DNA of 64,000 bases, taken from NCBI GenBank assembly GCA_023055505.1, contig JALIRH010000003.1:33978842-34042841 (forward strand), written 5' to 3'. The position numbers were made by a program, and so were the translations under genes. Positions within the stretch are counted from its first letter, which is position 1. Each line of letters begins with the position of its first letter. This DNA is from Callipepla californica brunnescens. Its lineage: Eukaryota; Chordata; Aves; Galliformes; Odontophoridae. This document shows positions 1 through 11,574 of this stretch, in pieces. The notes under the pieces were generated by a model, which was not told the origin of the DNA, made no database searches, and worked only from the letters and a program-made list of their open reading frames with translations.

Positions 1-3000
1 CACTTTTCCGCAGAAGATGGGGCCATGGCTGGGCACCATGATAGCTTCTGGAGTATTACCCACTTGTCTCAACTCAGTGTTTTAATCTGTCATGTTTGAT
101 GGTTACCTTAGCAGGTAACAGTTTCTTACTTAAAGCCTGAACGTTGTGGCTGTGTGTGTCTAGTATCAGTAGTTGGGGAGCCCCAGTTATTACCCATCAA
201 TTAGGGCACAATTAATTTGGCCAACACGTGCAGTCTGCTGTAGGAATATGTGGTCTACAAGGCACAGAAGCTTCTTCCCAAGGCATTTGATATGTAATCA
301 CTTTCAGGAGCCCTTTCACAACTCTTATCTGTTCTTAAATGTGGGTGAGACAGGCATTAAATAATACATTGAAGTTGTTGGTATCCAAACTCCAGACATG
401 GACACAACCATCTTCTCAGAGATGTGAGGCAAACACAGAATTTTATATAGCTCAGAACATCTGTATTGTCCTCCTAAGAGCAAACACCCAAATTCCTCTC
501 TATTTGTAATACTCATAATTAAAAGGTGTGGAATAGTTTGTCAACAGTTGTCATCATAAAGCTATAACATTTGCCCTATAATCACAGTAATACCATTTGA
601 AGATGTATCTAATGCTCAACCCTTCCTTTCCCACAAAACCCAACAATTAAATAAAGCAAATTGTTCTCAGACAGAAACTAAACACACACTGGAATCATAT
701 TTCAGTTTCTCCAGCAGCCTTGTTTATCCCTCTGAAACTGAAATAAGTTTAGAAATTTCATGTATTCATTTTTGCTAATTCCTTAAAATTAATCTAGAAA
801 GTAAATGCATCTCTTCATTGTTTTCTGTGAGGGGAACTGCTCCTTTACCCAGATACGGTATAGTATTTCTGAAAGCTTTAAAGTGCCAGGATGATATTGC
901 ATTGTGAGGTCCCTAAAAGCCAAAAAGCTCATTCATCTATGTACAACTTCTAACGAATAAAATCAGTTATTGACTGTTCTTCAAATCTTCTCACTAGAGT
1001 TGTTTATGCAAGAAAACAGTTGCTTTTATATGTTTTTTAAACCAAAGTTACAATATATTCTTGTTACTTCAGGCAAAACTACGATCAAGAGGATCTATAT
1101 GTTCAGAACCTTAAAAAAAGGACATCTCTAATTGCCAAGGTATTGAAACAAAGGGAAAGCCTGCACTATCACTTTCAAGTAACAGATGATTACAAACAAA
1201 TTGTGATGGAAAACAGGTGATTCATATCTATACAAGTTTACCGGGAAGTAGTTTGAAACAATAAATTCACAACATTCATAGTGTTGTGATATCTTGTGAT
1301 TACGGTACAAAATTGCAGTTCTACTCAGCATTAAATTTCTTCCTCAGTTTTTTGTATATTTGAAGTTGCATTTTACTTTTAATTAATCAAACAATCTGTC
1401 TGAATAAGCGAAAAAAAGCACAAGAGCAGAGAAAATTCCACAAATACTCGTTTTCTGCCTAGTGTAACATTCTAATTATTTAGAATGTAGTAGTGTAGTT
1501 AACCCTAATCTAGGCTATGGTGCTTCTTAGATACACAAGAGCACCAGTAGCTGAACAGGTTCTATAAACAAGGACTAAATGTTATTCCACCAAAAGTGTT
1601 TGCAAGAATGAACAACTGGCCTTTTTTCTTGAAGCGTATACAGGCTGGCAAAATTCTGGAATTCCCTTACATGAGCCAATGTTAACCTCAACTTTTCTGT
1701 TCCTTAGTTTTGTGATTTAGATATGTTTAAATGAGACATCCAAGAATGGTTTAGACTCTACAATAATTTATAAGAATTTTGAGACTACAACTAAATATTA
1801 ACACTGCATAGCCAAATGGCTCATATTGTTATTGTACTTTCCACAATCTTACTGAGATCTTCTAAGAACTTAATGGAAGACCATTTGTGCTGTGGAAGAG
1901 GGAGAAACGAGCTGTAATAAAACAACAGGGGGAAAAAATGTAGAGGCAAGGACCTCCTCCTACATACTCCGCCACCCAGTCTCCAAAGATATTCATGCTA
2001 TTTTTCCTCTTGTTAGCTTTTTCAGACTCTCAAAGCATCACTCTACATGCTTATCACAAGTTCCACTTATTTTTTAAAAAATATACTCTGCACAAAAATA
2101 TCACCAGCTTCACATTTTATCACTGAGGAAGTTCAAGTGAATTCCATACAGCTATGTATCTACACACTGGAGTTTCCTTTGGTCGACTTCCTTTTCTCCT
2201 CCACACACTAGTGCCATAGAAGAGCATGGAACCATGCATTCCTTGTGAGTGTAATTAAATTGTACTAAAACCATCCACATTAACAACTAGCTTGCTGCTA
2301 TTTCCCACCAGTATGGAGGTACGCTCCATGTTGACCAATACCTTACTGACTATATAACAGAGTACATATGGTATGACTGCCAAATTATCTAAAACACTGA
2401 AGTGCAATCAGAATCACCCTGTATCTCACTGATTTCCACTGACTTCAACCAAATTAAGATCTTATCTATATTTACTTTAGAGACATTAGTCCTTAAGTCA
2501 TTAGGATCAGTTTCGGCAACAGTCACAAATAACAATCTATTTTTTGGAAGCTAATGGTAACTTTCCCACAATGTGTGCATTAATTGTAGGGTTCTTAACA
2601 GTTTGTTGTTTGGTTCAGTTTCCTGGCAAGGAGGACCAAGTTACTGCCAATTGGCTGTACCAGGCAAATCACAAGCAAAGTTCTGTTTCTAATCTCTCCT
2701 CATACAATGCTAACACGGTATCAATGAAGAACTCATTGTCTGTGTTGCTTTGTGTGCACAATTTCCTACTGAACTTCATCCCTGTCAAATTAGAAATTAG
2801 ACTGCAACTTCTCATCTTGTACTGAAATCATGGTTTGTGATCATCATTTGAAAAGCCTCAAAATTACCTAGGAAATCCCAGCAGACTCCAAAGGGGTCAC
2901 TGGCTTCGAACAGTGCATTCTGGCACTGGCACCTCAGACCATTCCCTATGTGAGGACTTAAATGCAGGTTGGGGGAGGGGATAAAATGGGTCTAGCTGTA

Positions 3001-5067
3001 CTCTGGATCTGATTACATCTTCTTATAGCTCTGAGGATTTTATCACCTTTAGCTCCAGAGTGTAACTTAACCTGTGCATTCAACCGTCATAGTGATCCTC
3101 CACAGCCTTCATCTGCACCTTTTTCCTTGCAGAAAAAAAATAAAAATCTCAGCACATGCATCCAAAAATGGGAGCATTAAGAAGTGCACTGCAGCATTTT
3201 TCAATCCATCATTTGTCTTTTTTCCTCAACACTTGCCTTAGCTATCACTCTCCTTTTCTGCAGGGCAAATCGAGCTCAGCTTAATCTATCTTCACAGCTT
3301 CACATATTAAATGAGAACCCCTCAAAATTCTTAATCGTCTTCATAATGCTGAGCAGAGGAAAGCCTACATATTCCAAGATACAGGATTAAGGTGCACTGC
3401 CAAACATTAAACACGAGTTCATGGCTCCCTGTTCCCAAACTAGTAACTAGACATTGTTATTTGTAGAGTCATTTGACCTTCATAATAAGTCAGTCTTCTG
3501 CATAGTGAGAATAGGTGGAAGGAAAGAAGGCGAAGGCTACTTTTATCCTCCACATATCTGAGCTGTGCCAGAGGTACCAGATACATTTATACTCTTGCTA
3601 AGTTACTCAGAGACAACACTGAAAATCTAAAATAAAAGCAAATGGTTTCTTTCTCTAAGAACTTATGCATCTGCCAAAGTTTTATTGCACATCAGAGACA
3701 TGCAAGGTTTGCCTAACAAGCATATTTTGAGTAATGAGTAAACTGATATGAGAAGGTGATCCAGAAAGAAAGAGGTAATGTTGTAGTTACTTCTGATTCA
3801 CGATTTTCTGAGCAGGACAAATACTAGGAGTAAAAACAGTGGAACAGAAAATGACTATATCTTTCTTTCCCCGGATTACCAAGATGTCCTGGGGTGCAGA
3901 CCAACAAACAGAAGCAGGAAAAAGCTACAAATGCACAACCTTCCTCTCCGCAGACACCAATTATTGTTCTTTTAAGAGCAGAATCAAAAGCATGACCAAC
4001 CTTATATTTTTCCATTTTTCCCTTCACATTTCTTCTATAGACCTCTAGCTACAACTGTGCATCAGGGAAATAGTTGCATGCTGCAAGACAATTTAGAAAG
4101 ACACTGCTGTCTCAATGTACCATGAAGATGATTAAATAGTGACAAAGTAAATCATGCCTTAAAGTCAATAGCGAATAAGTAATTTTATCTGTCAAGAATT
4201 AACATGCAATGAATACTTGCAAAGGTTACTCCACAAAATCTGTTAGCAGTTAGATGCCATTTCCCTCACATATGTTAACCAAGGAAGCCTGAACAGGAAT
4301 AGATCCCATTTGACTTCTTCATTAGGAGCCTTAACAACAAGAAGTAGTACGTATAAACTCCTAGAAAAGGATTTTATCCTAAGAGATTGTTAGCTTACAG
4401 CCAGATATCTTACAGTAAAGACACAATTTGCACTTCTCAGTAAGCATGTTTCCTTTCCAGGAAGAATATTTGAAATAACCAGTGAATAAGAGAGAGGGGA
4501 ATAGTTCAAAGCTCACCATGCTTTTCACTTCTGTCACTGTTTTAGTTTTTCTTTTTTAACTTTTCTGTAAAGCCACGTTTGGATTTATTTCTTGAAAATA
4601 TTTCCAAATTTCAAAATATGTTTCAATTTTTTGTTATGACATCTGTCCTAAACACTCTGTAAAAAGACCTTACGATGTTTTAAAAGTTCTATTTCAATAA
4701 AGGAAATTAAAAATCTTGATAAAAATGTGAAAGCTATAGCTGTATATCCTGAAAGCTATGCTGTAAGTATACGTCCCTTAAATTTTCCCATCTCCTTGAA
4801 TAAATAGATCCTCTGAGGTTTCCCAGAGTAGATATATTTTGCATTACTCGGGCTATCCAAAGAATGTTTTTGCTGCTCTGTGCCATTAGAGCTGGAAGTG
4901 CATTTATCTTGCTATAAATAAGGTGACTCTTAAAGAATGAAGTTCAGAAGTGTTAATTTCAACTCTTTAGTGAAGACATCTTAGATAGGTTAACTCCACA
5001 TCTCAAACTAGTCTACTTTCACTCAAATTTAAAATGAATTCGGACCCTTATAATATACATGTTTGAC

Positions 5068-5089
5068 AAAAAAAAAAAAAAAAAAAAAA
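5068..5089. repeat. Poly-A homopolymer tract
   Basis: An uninterrupted run of 22 A residues. No recognisable retroposed body lies immediately upstream, so I read it as simple-sequence DNA rather than as the tail of a processed pseudogene. It would be length-polymorphic. Confidence 0.9.
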
Positions 5090-5667
5090 GGGTAGGAAAA
5101 CTGATAAAGTAACAGAATAATTATATAATGAGCTTTCTTATAAAAGCTAAGTGTGTATGGAGTTCTTTTGAAAGTTTCCATTTTTACATGACGCCAACTG
5201 AGAGCTATACCCAAAATCACATAAAAAGTGTAACTTAATTATTTCAAAACAATCCATGTATGGAATCACTACGTTCATCACAAGCAAATCAACTCTGTCT
5301 TACCACGAACATGCTTAGGGTTAGACATGCTGGTTAAAAACATGAAAGTGCAAAGAGAAAAACGTAATTAGTTTCATAATTTTACTACAGCAAAATATAT
5401 ATTAAATATTATAGACACTTTTGTAAACAATGAACAAAAGATGGTTGTACAGGTTTGGAAATATTAAAGCAGTACATAATGGGTGGATCTTCCCAGTATA
5501 TAGGGCCAACTATCAGCGACTTTTCTGAAGTACAAAAATATTTTTGAATTATACTGAAGCAGGGCACCATCCCACTCCTTAGTGCAGGAATTAATTTAAA
5601 ATCCTGCGAGAACAAATTTACATTAGAATTTACATCCTTAAAAAGGCTTTGCAGTAAAGCAAACATC

Positions 5668-5693
5668 TTTTTTTTTTCTTTTTCTTTTTTTTT
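5668..5693. repeat. T-rich low-complexity tract
   Basis: Three T runs separated by single C residues, about 26 bases. On the minus strand it is an A-rich tract with G interruptions. It has no other visible role. Confidence 0.85.
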
Positions 5694-5757
5694 GTCATCT
5701 ACACATATGAACAAGGCCACCTGTTTTAGGTACTATTTGTATTTGAATTCATATACA

Positions 5758-6514
5758 TATGAGGGGTGCTCCGAAAGTAATGCCTCCTAATTTACTTTGT
5801 TGGCCCACACCATCAGAAGCAGGTGGTGGTGGTATGGCAGTAGAGGTTGAACGTTCCCACCAATAATCCACTACATTTCGTTGCCATCTGAAATGAATGC
5901 ACATTGTGAAACAAAGGTATGTCTCTGAATTCCTCACTGTGGAAAAAATCTCATTCATTTATATTCACTGATACTTGCTGCATATTTAAGGAGACCAAAC
6001 AAGGGATCTGAGCACAGCAAGGTGGTGGGCAATGTGTTTCAGCAATAGCAAGAGCTATGTGAAAGACAAGCCATATTCCAGTGGCCAACACAACGGCCAC
6101 ACCAAAAATTAAGAGCATCTCATTCAGCTCATCAGGATGAACCAGCAGATTACAATGAGGGTACTGTGTACAGAGCTGAATATCAGCTTAAATGCACCGG
6201 AAACAATGGTGGCAAGGTTGGAATATCACAAAGTTTGCACCAGGCGGGTCCCATGAATACTCACACAGGAACAAAATGAACACTGAATGTTAAGTTTGTC
6301 AGGATCTTTTGAACCAAAACAAGACTGAAGGTGACAGTTTCTTGGAGACAGCCTCTTTCTCTTGCAACAAAAAAAATGCCAGGCCCTTATCAACTGGAAG
6401 ACCATGGAGCCCGCTACCAATCTTGGCTGGACTGTCCTACCACACCTGCTCTTTCTATCTGTTACAGTTTACACAGAAATAAATAGGAGAAAATATTTTC
6501 AGAGCAACCTATGT
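5758..6514 (+). mobile_element. Galluhop-type mariner transposon, internally deleted
   Basis: A Tc1/mariner DNA transposon of the kind known in chicken as Galluhop (Mariner1_GG). The left end, from 5759, carries the motif GGGTGCTCCGAAAGTAATG. The right end near 6478-6514 carries its diverged inverse, with AAATAAATAGGAG followed by CAGAGCAACCTATGTA, so both terminal inverted repeats are present. The interior keeps the 5' untranslated part and a piece of the transposase reading frame (6155-6362). It then jumps to 3' untranslated sequence, so most of the catalytic region is missing and the copy is shorter than an autonomous element. The right repeat is more decayed than the left. Identification rests on remembered family sequence and on the transposase fragment; the exact boundary bases are uncertain by a few positions. 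Confidence 0.85.
6155..6362 (+). pseudogene. Mariner transposase remnant, disrupted
   Basis: Inside the mariner copy, the frame opening at 6155 reads about 33 codons with clear mariner similarity: ELNISLN near its start and LEYHKVCTRRVP just before a TGA at 6254-6256. After the stop the same frame continues with ILTQEQNEH, which corresponds to the conserved segment following the paired helix-turn-helix DNA-binding part of mariner transposases. Further stops follow within 30 codons. The downstream acidic catalytic residues (the D,D34D triad of mariner) are absent because that part of the element is deleted. The intact protein would cut and rejoin DNA at TA sites; this fragment cannot encode it. 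It would be an inert fossil unless its terminal repeats are mobilised in trans. Confidence 0.8.
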
Positions 6515-7029
6515 ATATTACACAGTAGTAAGCACTATGTAATAGAAGCATCCAAGTCCTTTATATTTTTTTTAACTTATCAATTACTGTAACAGTTTTT
6601 ATAACCTGCAAAGTGACCCATAAAACTGTGTTCAAACAATGATAACATTATTCCTAGTTATTATCTGGAATATGTGGAAATAATGAGCTGCATCTTCGTT
6701 AGCATAATTATTTAAAGATCTTCCTTACTTACCAACTTAACCTTACTCGTTCAAATAGACTACTACTGCCATCCAGCACTAAAAGGCTTTCAGGACACCA
6801 CACAAGGTTTCTGCACTTATTAACAACGTCAGCAAGAGGATAAAAAGTATATTCTAAACACTTATCTCAGCCTTTTCAGTACAATTTATAAGTCACTTTC
6901 GTATAGATCTTACATGTACTATTTTAGTGTACCATGCTAGGTGTTACAAAGTCTGTAACAGAACTAAGACTCAAGCAAGTGCCTAGGAGCAGAGACAGGG
7001 GTGGAATGACCCTTTCAAGGCGAGTTTAG
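6515..7029. other. Non-coding stretch, nothing seen
   Basis: AT-rich sequence between the mariner copy and the forward CR1. I see no coding signal, RNA gene or named repeat. The segment from about 6990 to 7029 could be a strongly diverged extension of the adjoining CR1. Confidence 0.55.
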
Positions 7030-7703
7030 ACTAATGCCCAGCTCCACCAGGAGAGCAGCTCTGCAGAGAAGGACTTGTGGGTCCTGGGGGACAAAAAGCT
7101 GGACGTGAGCCAGTACTTGCAGCCCAGAGGACTAACTATACCCAGGACTGCATTAAAAGATGGGTGGCCAGCAAGGAGAGGGAGGTGATTGTCCCCCTCT
7201 ACTCAGATCTTGTGATGTCCATCTAGAGTACGCACCCATGCCCAGAGCCCACAGCACAAGGACACAGAGCTCTTGGAATGGGTCCAGAGGAGGGTCACAA
7301 AAATGGTAAGAGGGCTGGAGCACCTCACCTATGAGGAAGGGTTGAAGGAACTGGGCCTGTTTCACTTGAAGAAGAGAAGACTCCAGATGGGCCTTGCTGT
7401 AGACTTCCAGAACATCAAGGGAGTGTATAAACAGGATGGGGAATGACTGTTTACACGGGTAGATAGTGCCAGGACAAGGGGAAATGGTTTTAAACTAAGG
7501 GCAGATTTAGGGTGGTGATGCACTGGAACAGGTTGCCCAGAGAGGTTGTGGATGCCCCATCCCCAGAGGCATTCAAGGCAAGGCTGGATGTGGCTCTGGG
7601 AAGTCTGGTCTAGTGGCTGGTGACCCTGCCCACTGCAGGAAGGTTGAAACTAGATGATCTCTGAGGTTCTTTTTCAACCCAGGCCATTCTATGATTCTAT
7701 GGT
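7030..7703 (+). mobile_element. CR1 LINE fragment, 5'-truncated, forward
   Basis: The 3' part of a Chicken Repeat 1 non-LTR retrotransposon. It begins in the region for the reverse transcriptase C-terminus (segment around GGACTTGTGGGTCCTGG) and passes through recognisable phrases such as GGGCTGGAGCACCTCACCTATG and the CACTGGAACAGGTTGCCCAG segment. It ends at the characteristic tail CCATTCTATGATTCTATGG at about 7685-7703. Frameshifts and stops have destroyed the coding part. Truncation at the 5' end is the rule for CR1 because reverse transcription starts at the RNA 3' end and usually aborts. The tail closely resembles the fragment at 58.14-58.26 kb, so both probably belong to one subfamily. 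Confidence 0.93.
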
Positions 7704-8780
7704 AAACTGACACCACAGGCTTAGCCATAGGCATCACAACAAGGAAGCAATACTCCCTGGACCATTAATGTTTTTAAGAGGCTATTAGGTGTCGCCACCT
7801 CAGAGAATTCAGTCACAGTGAAAGCAAAAGTCCATCACAGAAGATTTGGGAAAGGCTTAACAATTAGTAAGAACACAGTACTTCTTTAAAAGCAAAATTT
7901 TAAGTGTGACTCTCACTTGAAACAGTCCACCAGGATTGCTGTCCAACCAATAGGTATATTGGCAGTTAGTATCATGAATCTGAATGCTCACAAGTTACAG
8001 TGAATTTTGATGACACAAATGAGAAATAGTAAAATAAGCCAGTTTTCAAATGTATTTAGCACTCAGAGGGAAAAAATCTCATATGGGGCATTTCCACAAC
8101 TAAAGCATCATATATTACAGTGCACTTTTATTGAGAAAGTAAGCCTCTCTCTGAGTAATACAAATCTATCCATTCATAATCCAATATGAAATAAGTAAAT
8201 TAAAAAAAAATAGGATGTTTAAGACGTCTTTTGTGCTATCCTGTAAGCAGAAAAGAAAAAGAAATGCAATGAAAAATAAATTTCAATATTCTCAACAAAT
8301 ACAACTGAATTCATGCTGGGGGGAAAGTATAAGTACTGCATTAGTACTGCAAGGATGCTTTATTTTGCACATTCAGAAAAGGAAACACTGTAAGTCAATC
8401 ATGTTTGATTCCAACTATACAGTTATTTGTGAGTAAATGAAGCTGGCAACTGACTGCGGAGATGAACTGGCAACATGCCACAGCCTTGAGTTACAAGTTG
8501 TATACAAAGGAGCAAACTGGAAGCAGTACAGTTGTAGCCTATCTGTATGGATGAAGCTAAGCAGAAGACCTCAAATATGCAATGTTTTATTTGAACAACG
8601 ATAAAACAAGATTGAGATTTCTGCAGTTTTCAGGCAAAGTCATCCAGGAGAGATCAAAAGAACTCAGCCTTCCACAGTCTGAACCCCAAACTGCCAGTGG
8701 AGTCAGACAGACAATGTTATCTTTCTGAGAAAGGAAACACTTGTTTACAGACTTCTTAGCCATGAGCTTGAAGTGCAAAG
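7704..8780. other. Non-coding spacer between two CR1 copies
   Basis: About 1.1 kb of AT-rich sequence with no coding or RNA-gene signal. An imperfect 11-base tandem duplication (AGTACTGCATT, then AGTACTGCAAG) lies near 8332-8353. Nothing else stands out. Confidence 0.6.
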
Positions 8781-9612
8781 AATCACAGAATGGCTTAGGT
8801 TGGACAGGACCTTAAAGATCACCAGCACTCTTGCCTCAGTAAATTGTCCCAATCTGTACTCGTATCTGGGTTAGCCTTGACTCAAGTGCAACACCTTACA
8901 CATGGCCTTGTTAAACTTCATTAGATTTTTGCATGCCCACTTTTCAAGCACATTCAGGTTCCTCTGGATGGCATCCATCCCTCTGATGGCATCAACCACA
9001 CCACTCAGCTTGGTGTCATCACCAAACTTGCTGAGCATACACTCAATCTTACTGTCAATGTCATTGATAAAGATGTTGAAGAGCACTGGTCCCAAGACAG
9101 ACCCCTGGGGAACACCATTTGGGACCAGCCTCCACCAGCATGCAGAGGCAGTGACAACAACCCTCTGGCTAAAACCATCCAACCAGTTCTTTATCCACCT
9201 AATAGTCCACTCTTCAAATCCACGTATCTCCAATTTAGAGATAAGGTTGCAGCGCAGGGCCACATCAAAGGCTTTGCACAAGTCCAAGAAGACCACATCA
9301 GTTGCCCTTCATTTGTCCACTGATGTTGCCACTTCATCATAGAAGGCCACCAGACGGGTCAGGTGCAATTTGCCTTTAGTGAAGCTGTACTGGCTTTCTC
9401 AGATAACGTCCACATCTCTCACGTGCCTTAACATCTCCTCCATTAGGATTAGGTTCATAATCTACCCAGGCACGGAGGTGAGACTCACTGGCCTGTAGTT
9501 CCCCAGGTCTTCCTTTCTGCATTTGTTGAATATGGAATTTCCAGTCACCAGGGACTTCTCCTGACAACCACAGTTTTTCAAATATAATGAAGAGTAGCTT
9601 AGTTCTGCTGTC
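8781..9612 (-). mobile_element. CR1 LINE, reverse orientation, internally deleted
   Basis: Read on the minus strand this is a CR1 element. It starts near 9612 in the fingers/palm part of reverse transcriptase (the EVPGDWK segment, then phrases that on the plus strand read CTGGCCTGTAGTTCCCCAGG) and runs through the palm. It ends at 8781 with the 3'-terminal sequence, seen on the plus strand as ATCACAGAATGGCTTAGGTTGG. The roughly 40-base 3' end follows almost directly after the palm region. The thumb region and most of the 3' untranslated region, usually several hundred bases, are therefore missing. The element is truncated at its 5' end as well. Several frameshifts break the reading frame between 9300 and 9570. 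Confidence 0.93.
8871..9296 (-). pseudogene. CR1 reverse transcriptase palm domain, degenerate
   Basis: This 141-codon minus-strand frame is part of the CR1 ORF2 reverse transcriptase, which in an intact element copies CR1 RNA into DNA at a nicked target. Visible landmarks in order are DLCKAFD near the N-terminus (motif A, with its aspartate), [19 protein letters not shown] near the middle (motif B region), and [10 protein letters not shown]. The last corresponds to motif C; the usual F/Y-A-D-D reads FGDD, so the alanine is replaced by glycine. [16 protein letters not shown] ends the open part. The endonuclease domain, fingers continuity and thumb are missing, and a stop follows. The upstream frame continues after a frameshift to about 9567. 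The fragment is non-autonomous and cannot be functional. The plus-strand reading frame opposite it is only its shadow. Confidence 0.93.
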
Positions 9613-11097
9613 ACAATGGAGCAGCTAAACTCAAGGGGAAAATGCCTCTTATTGCTCTTTCAGAGGCAGAAGGAACATAGGAGAAAAGAAATTATTCCCC
9701 CTTAGCACAAATGTGGTGTGCAGGATAAGAAAGATTTCTTCAGGCTTGAATATTTAGGAGCATGATCAGCTGCTCAAATACCTACTCCATGAATGGGAGA
9801 AATAGATGTTTGGAGATAACATAATGGATAATGTACAAAGCCATAAATTTCCTTGTTTTTCAGGCTCTTTTCTAATAAATTTCAAAGAGAAAATTAGAAA
9901 TAATACATTAATTTCCATAAGTGCCTATTCATGAAACAGTTTTACTACCATACACAGCATGAACAGCTCAGAGCAACAGCTTCCAAAACCAGTAGTGACT
10001 GCATTCTGCATTTCCTACTAATTCCATGTGTTTGTCAGGAATAGTCCACTGGCCTTTCTAAGTTTCCAAAAGTACAAAGGGAGTAGCTGCCCACTTTTCC
10101 AAGACACCTGTCACTTTGGAGGTGATTAAAATGTTTACTATGGTAGCTTATGTATCATATTGCTACTGCATGTTCCCCTCCAGTATTGATATTTCCCCAA
10201 AAATTCCCTGTATGACATTCATAACAAAGTTACTTCATTTTGTTTTACTGATACTCAGTATTTACTTCCATGTAAAAAAGCAAATATCTAATGATCTCTC
10301 AACATGTATTTAGGAATGAAAACTCATCCCTGTGGCCTTTTCTTTCTCCTAAGCTCAGTCTCTAGTTCAAATATTGGCCAAGACACAAATAAGCAAACAT
10401 TAGTAAATATGAGACTGGACTGACATTGCTTCTCAGCAGTAGAGTCTGCCAGTACCAGATATGGATCCAGAGATACTGCTGTGTTTGTCTCTTCCAGAAT
10501 AAATTTTCCAAGGAGCAACACCCTCGTCTAGCTTCCTCGGATTCTGAAAATCACTGTTTATGACTGTGGGTACAATAGCTGACCTAACCAGAAGCACTAG
10601 GAATCAAACCACAGACTTTGGAAAGCAATGGGATCCATAAGCTACAGACTCCGTATTTTGAGAGTCTATGGTATGAGAGGCACAGTGCTAAGCCACACAA
10701 ATGGCCATGCCAGAATAATTGTTCAAATTTTGCAAATCACATCCATATTGAGAAGCCTTTCAAAGTCTGGTGTAGTCTTAAATGTTTGTTGGATAAAGTC
10801 TAAATAAATAGCAATACATTTCCTAATACTACTGGGCAGACTGTTCCTGCAAGTACAATGGGTGTTTATCAATTTCCAGCCGTGCTAGGGTTGACTTTCA
10901 AATTTCCTTTAATCCTATTATAGTAAACATAGTACAACTCTCTGGCAAACAGGGGAAACATTCTTCATGTAATATCATATCCTTCTTTGAAAGAAACCTT
11001 AGAGATGTCCAGAAAAGAACAAGGCTCAACTTGGAATGACACAACAATCTTGTTTCCAAAAAAGCTTAAGTTTTATAAAATACTAGATTGTAATCTC

Positions 11098-11150
11098 AAA
11101 AAAAAAAAAAAAAGAAAGAAAAAGAAAAAAAAGAAAAACAAAACCAAAAC
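11098..11150. repeat. A-rich low-complexity tract
   Basis: A run of about 16 A residues followed by GAAA/GAAAA units and AAAAC units. It is the first of three A-rich tracts within 480 bases. Confidence 0.9.
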
Positions 11151-11396
11151 ATTTTTCATAAATAGAAAATTGGCTATTTCTGATAGTTACTCAATCTTAT
11201 GTTTGCAAATATTATACTTTAAAGTCAGCTATCAAAACACTGAAATAAAAATATTTTTGGAAGCTGCATAGCTGAGTTAAAGGATAAGTCAACTGGCATT
11301 CTGGTGCTAGAATTCAGAAAAAAATGAACTTCAGCTTGTGAAGGTGCTTTTTCAATACTTCATCAAGAAGAGAGAACATTAAGTGCAGAGTAGTTT

Positions 11397-11409
11397 AAAA
11401 AAAAAAAAA
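11397..11409. repeat. Poly-A tract
   Basis: Thirteen consecutive A residues, the second of the three A-rich tracts between 11.1 and 11.6 kb. Confidence 0.9.
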
Positions 11410-11521
11410 CGTGGATAAAGAAAATCAAATGGGATTTGCTATGGTACAATTTGTATTTAAAGCTTCTCCTCATTTTGGAGGATTTATGGTAGACAAAGAT
11501 GGGATTTGTCTTGCAGATATT

Positions 11522-11574
11522 AAAAAAAAAAAAAGAAAGAAAGAAAGAAAGAAAGAAAAAAGAAAGAAAAGAAA
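11522..11574. repeat. Poly-A plus (GAAA)n microsatellite
   Basis: Thirteen A residues followed by about six clean GAAA units and several imperfect ones. The strand is purely purine over roughly 50 bases, a composition able to form triplex DNA in principle. It is likely polymorphic in length. Confidence 0.92.

Larger units (their letters stand above)
1..5755. other. AT-rich non-coding stretch, no gene seen
   Basis: No reading frame here resembles a known protein and none exceeds about 105 codons. The sequence is AT-rich with scattered polyadenylation-like hexamers, as expected for avian intron or intergenic DNA. The only low-complexity items of note are a 22-base A run at 5068-5089 and a T-rich tract at 5668-5693. 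A weak possible exon at the extreme left edge on the minus strand is treated as a finding, not as a gene. Confidence 0.6.

Noticed and set aside
5068..5089. Poly-A run as tail of a processed pseudogene
   Set aside because: No gene-like sequence or target-site duplication could be seen upstream.
7153..7365. Minus-strand frame with [22 protein letters not shown] text
   Set aside because: Antisense of the forward CR1 at 7030-7703.
8902..9342. 146-codon plus-strand open frame
   Set aside because: Antisense shadow of the CR1 reverse transcriptase on the minus strand.
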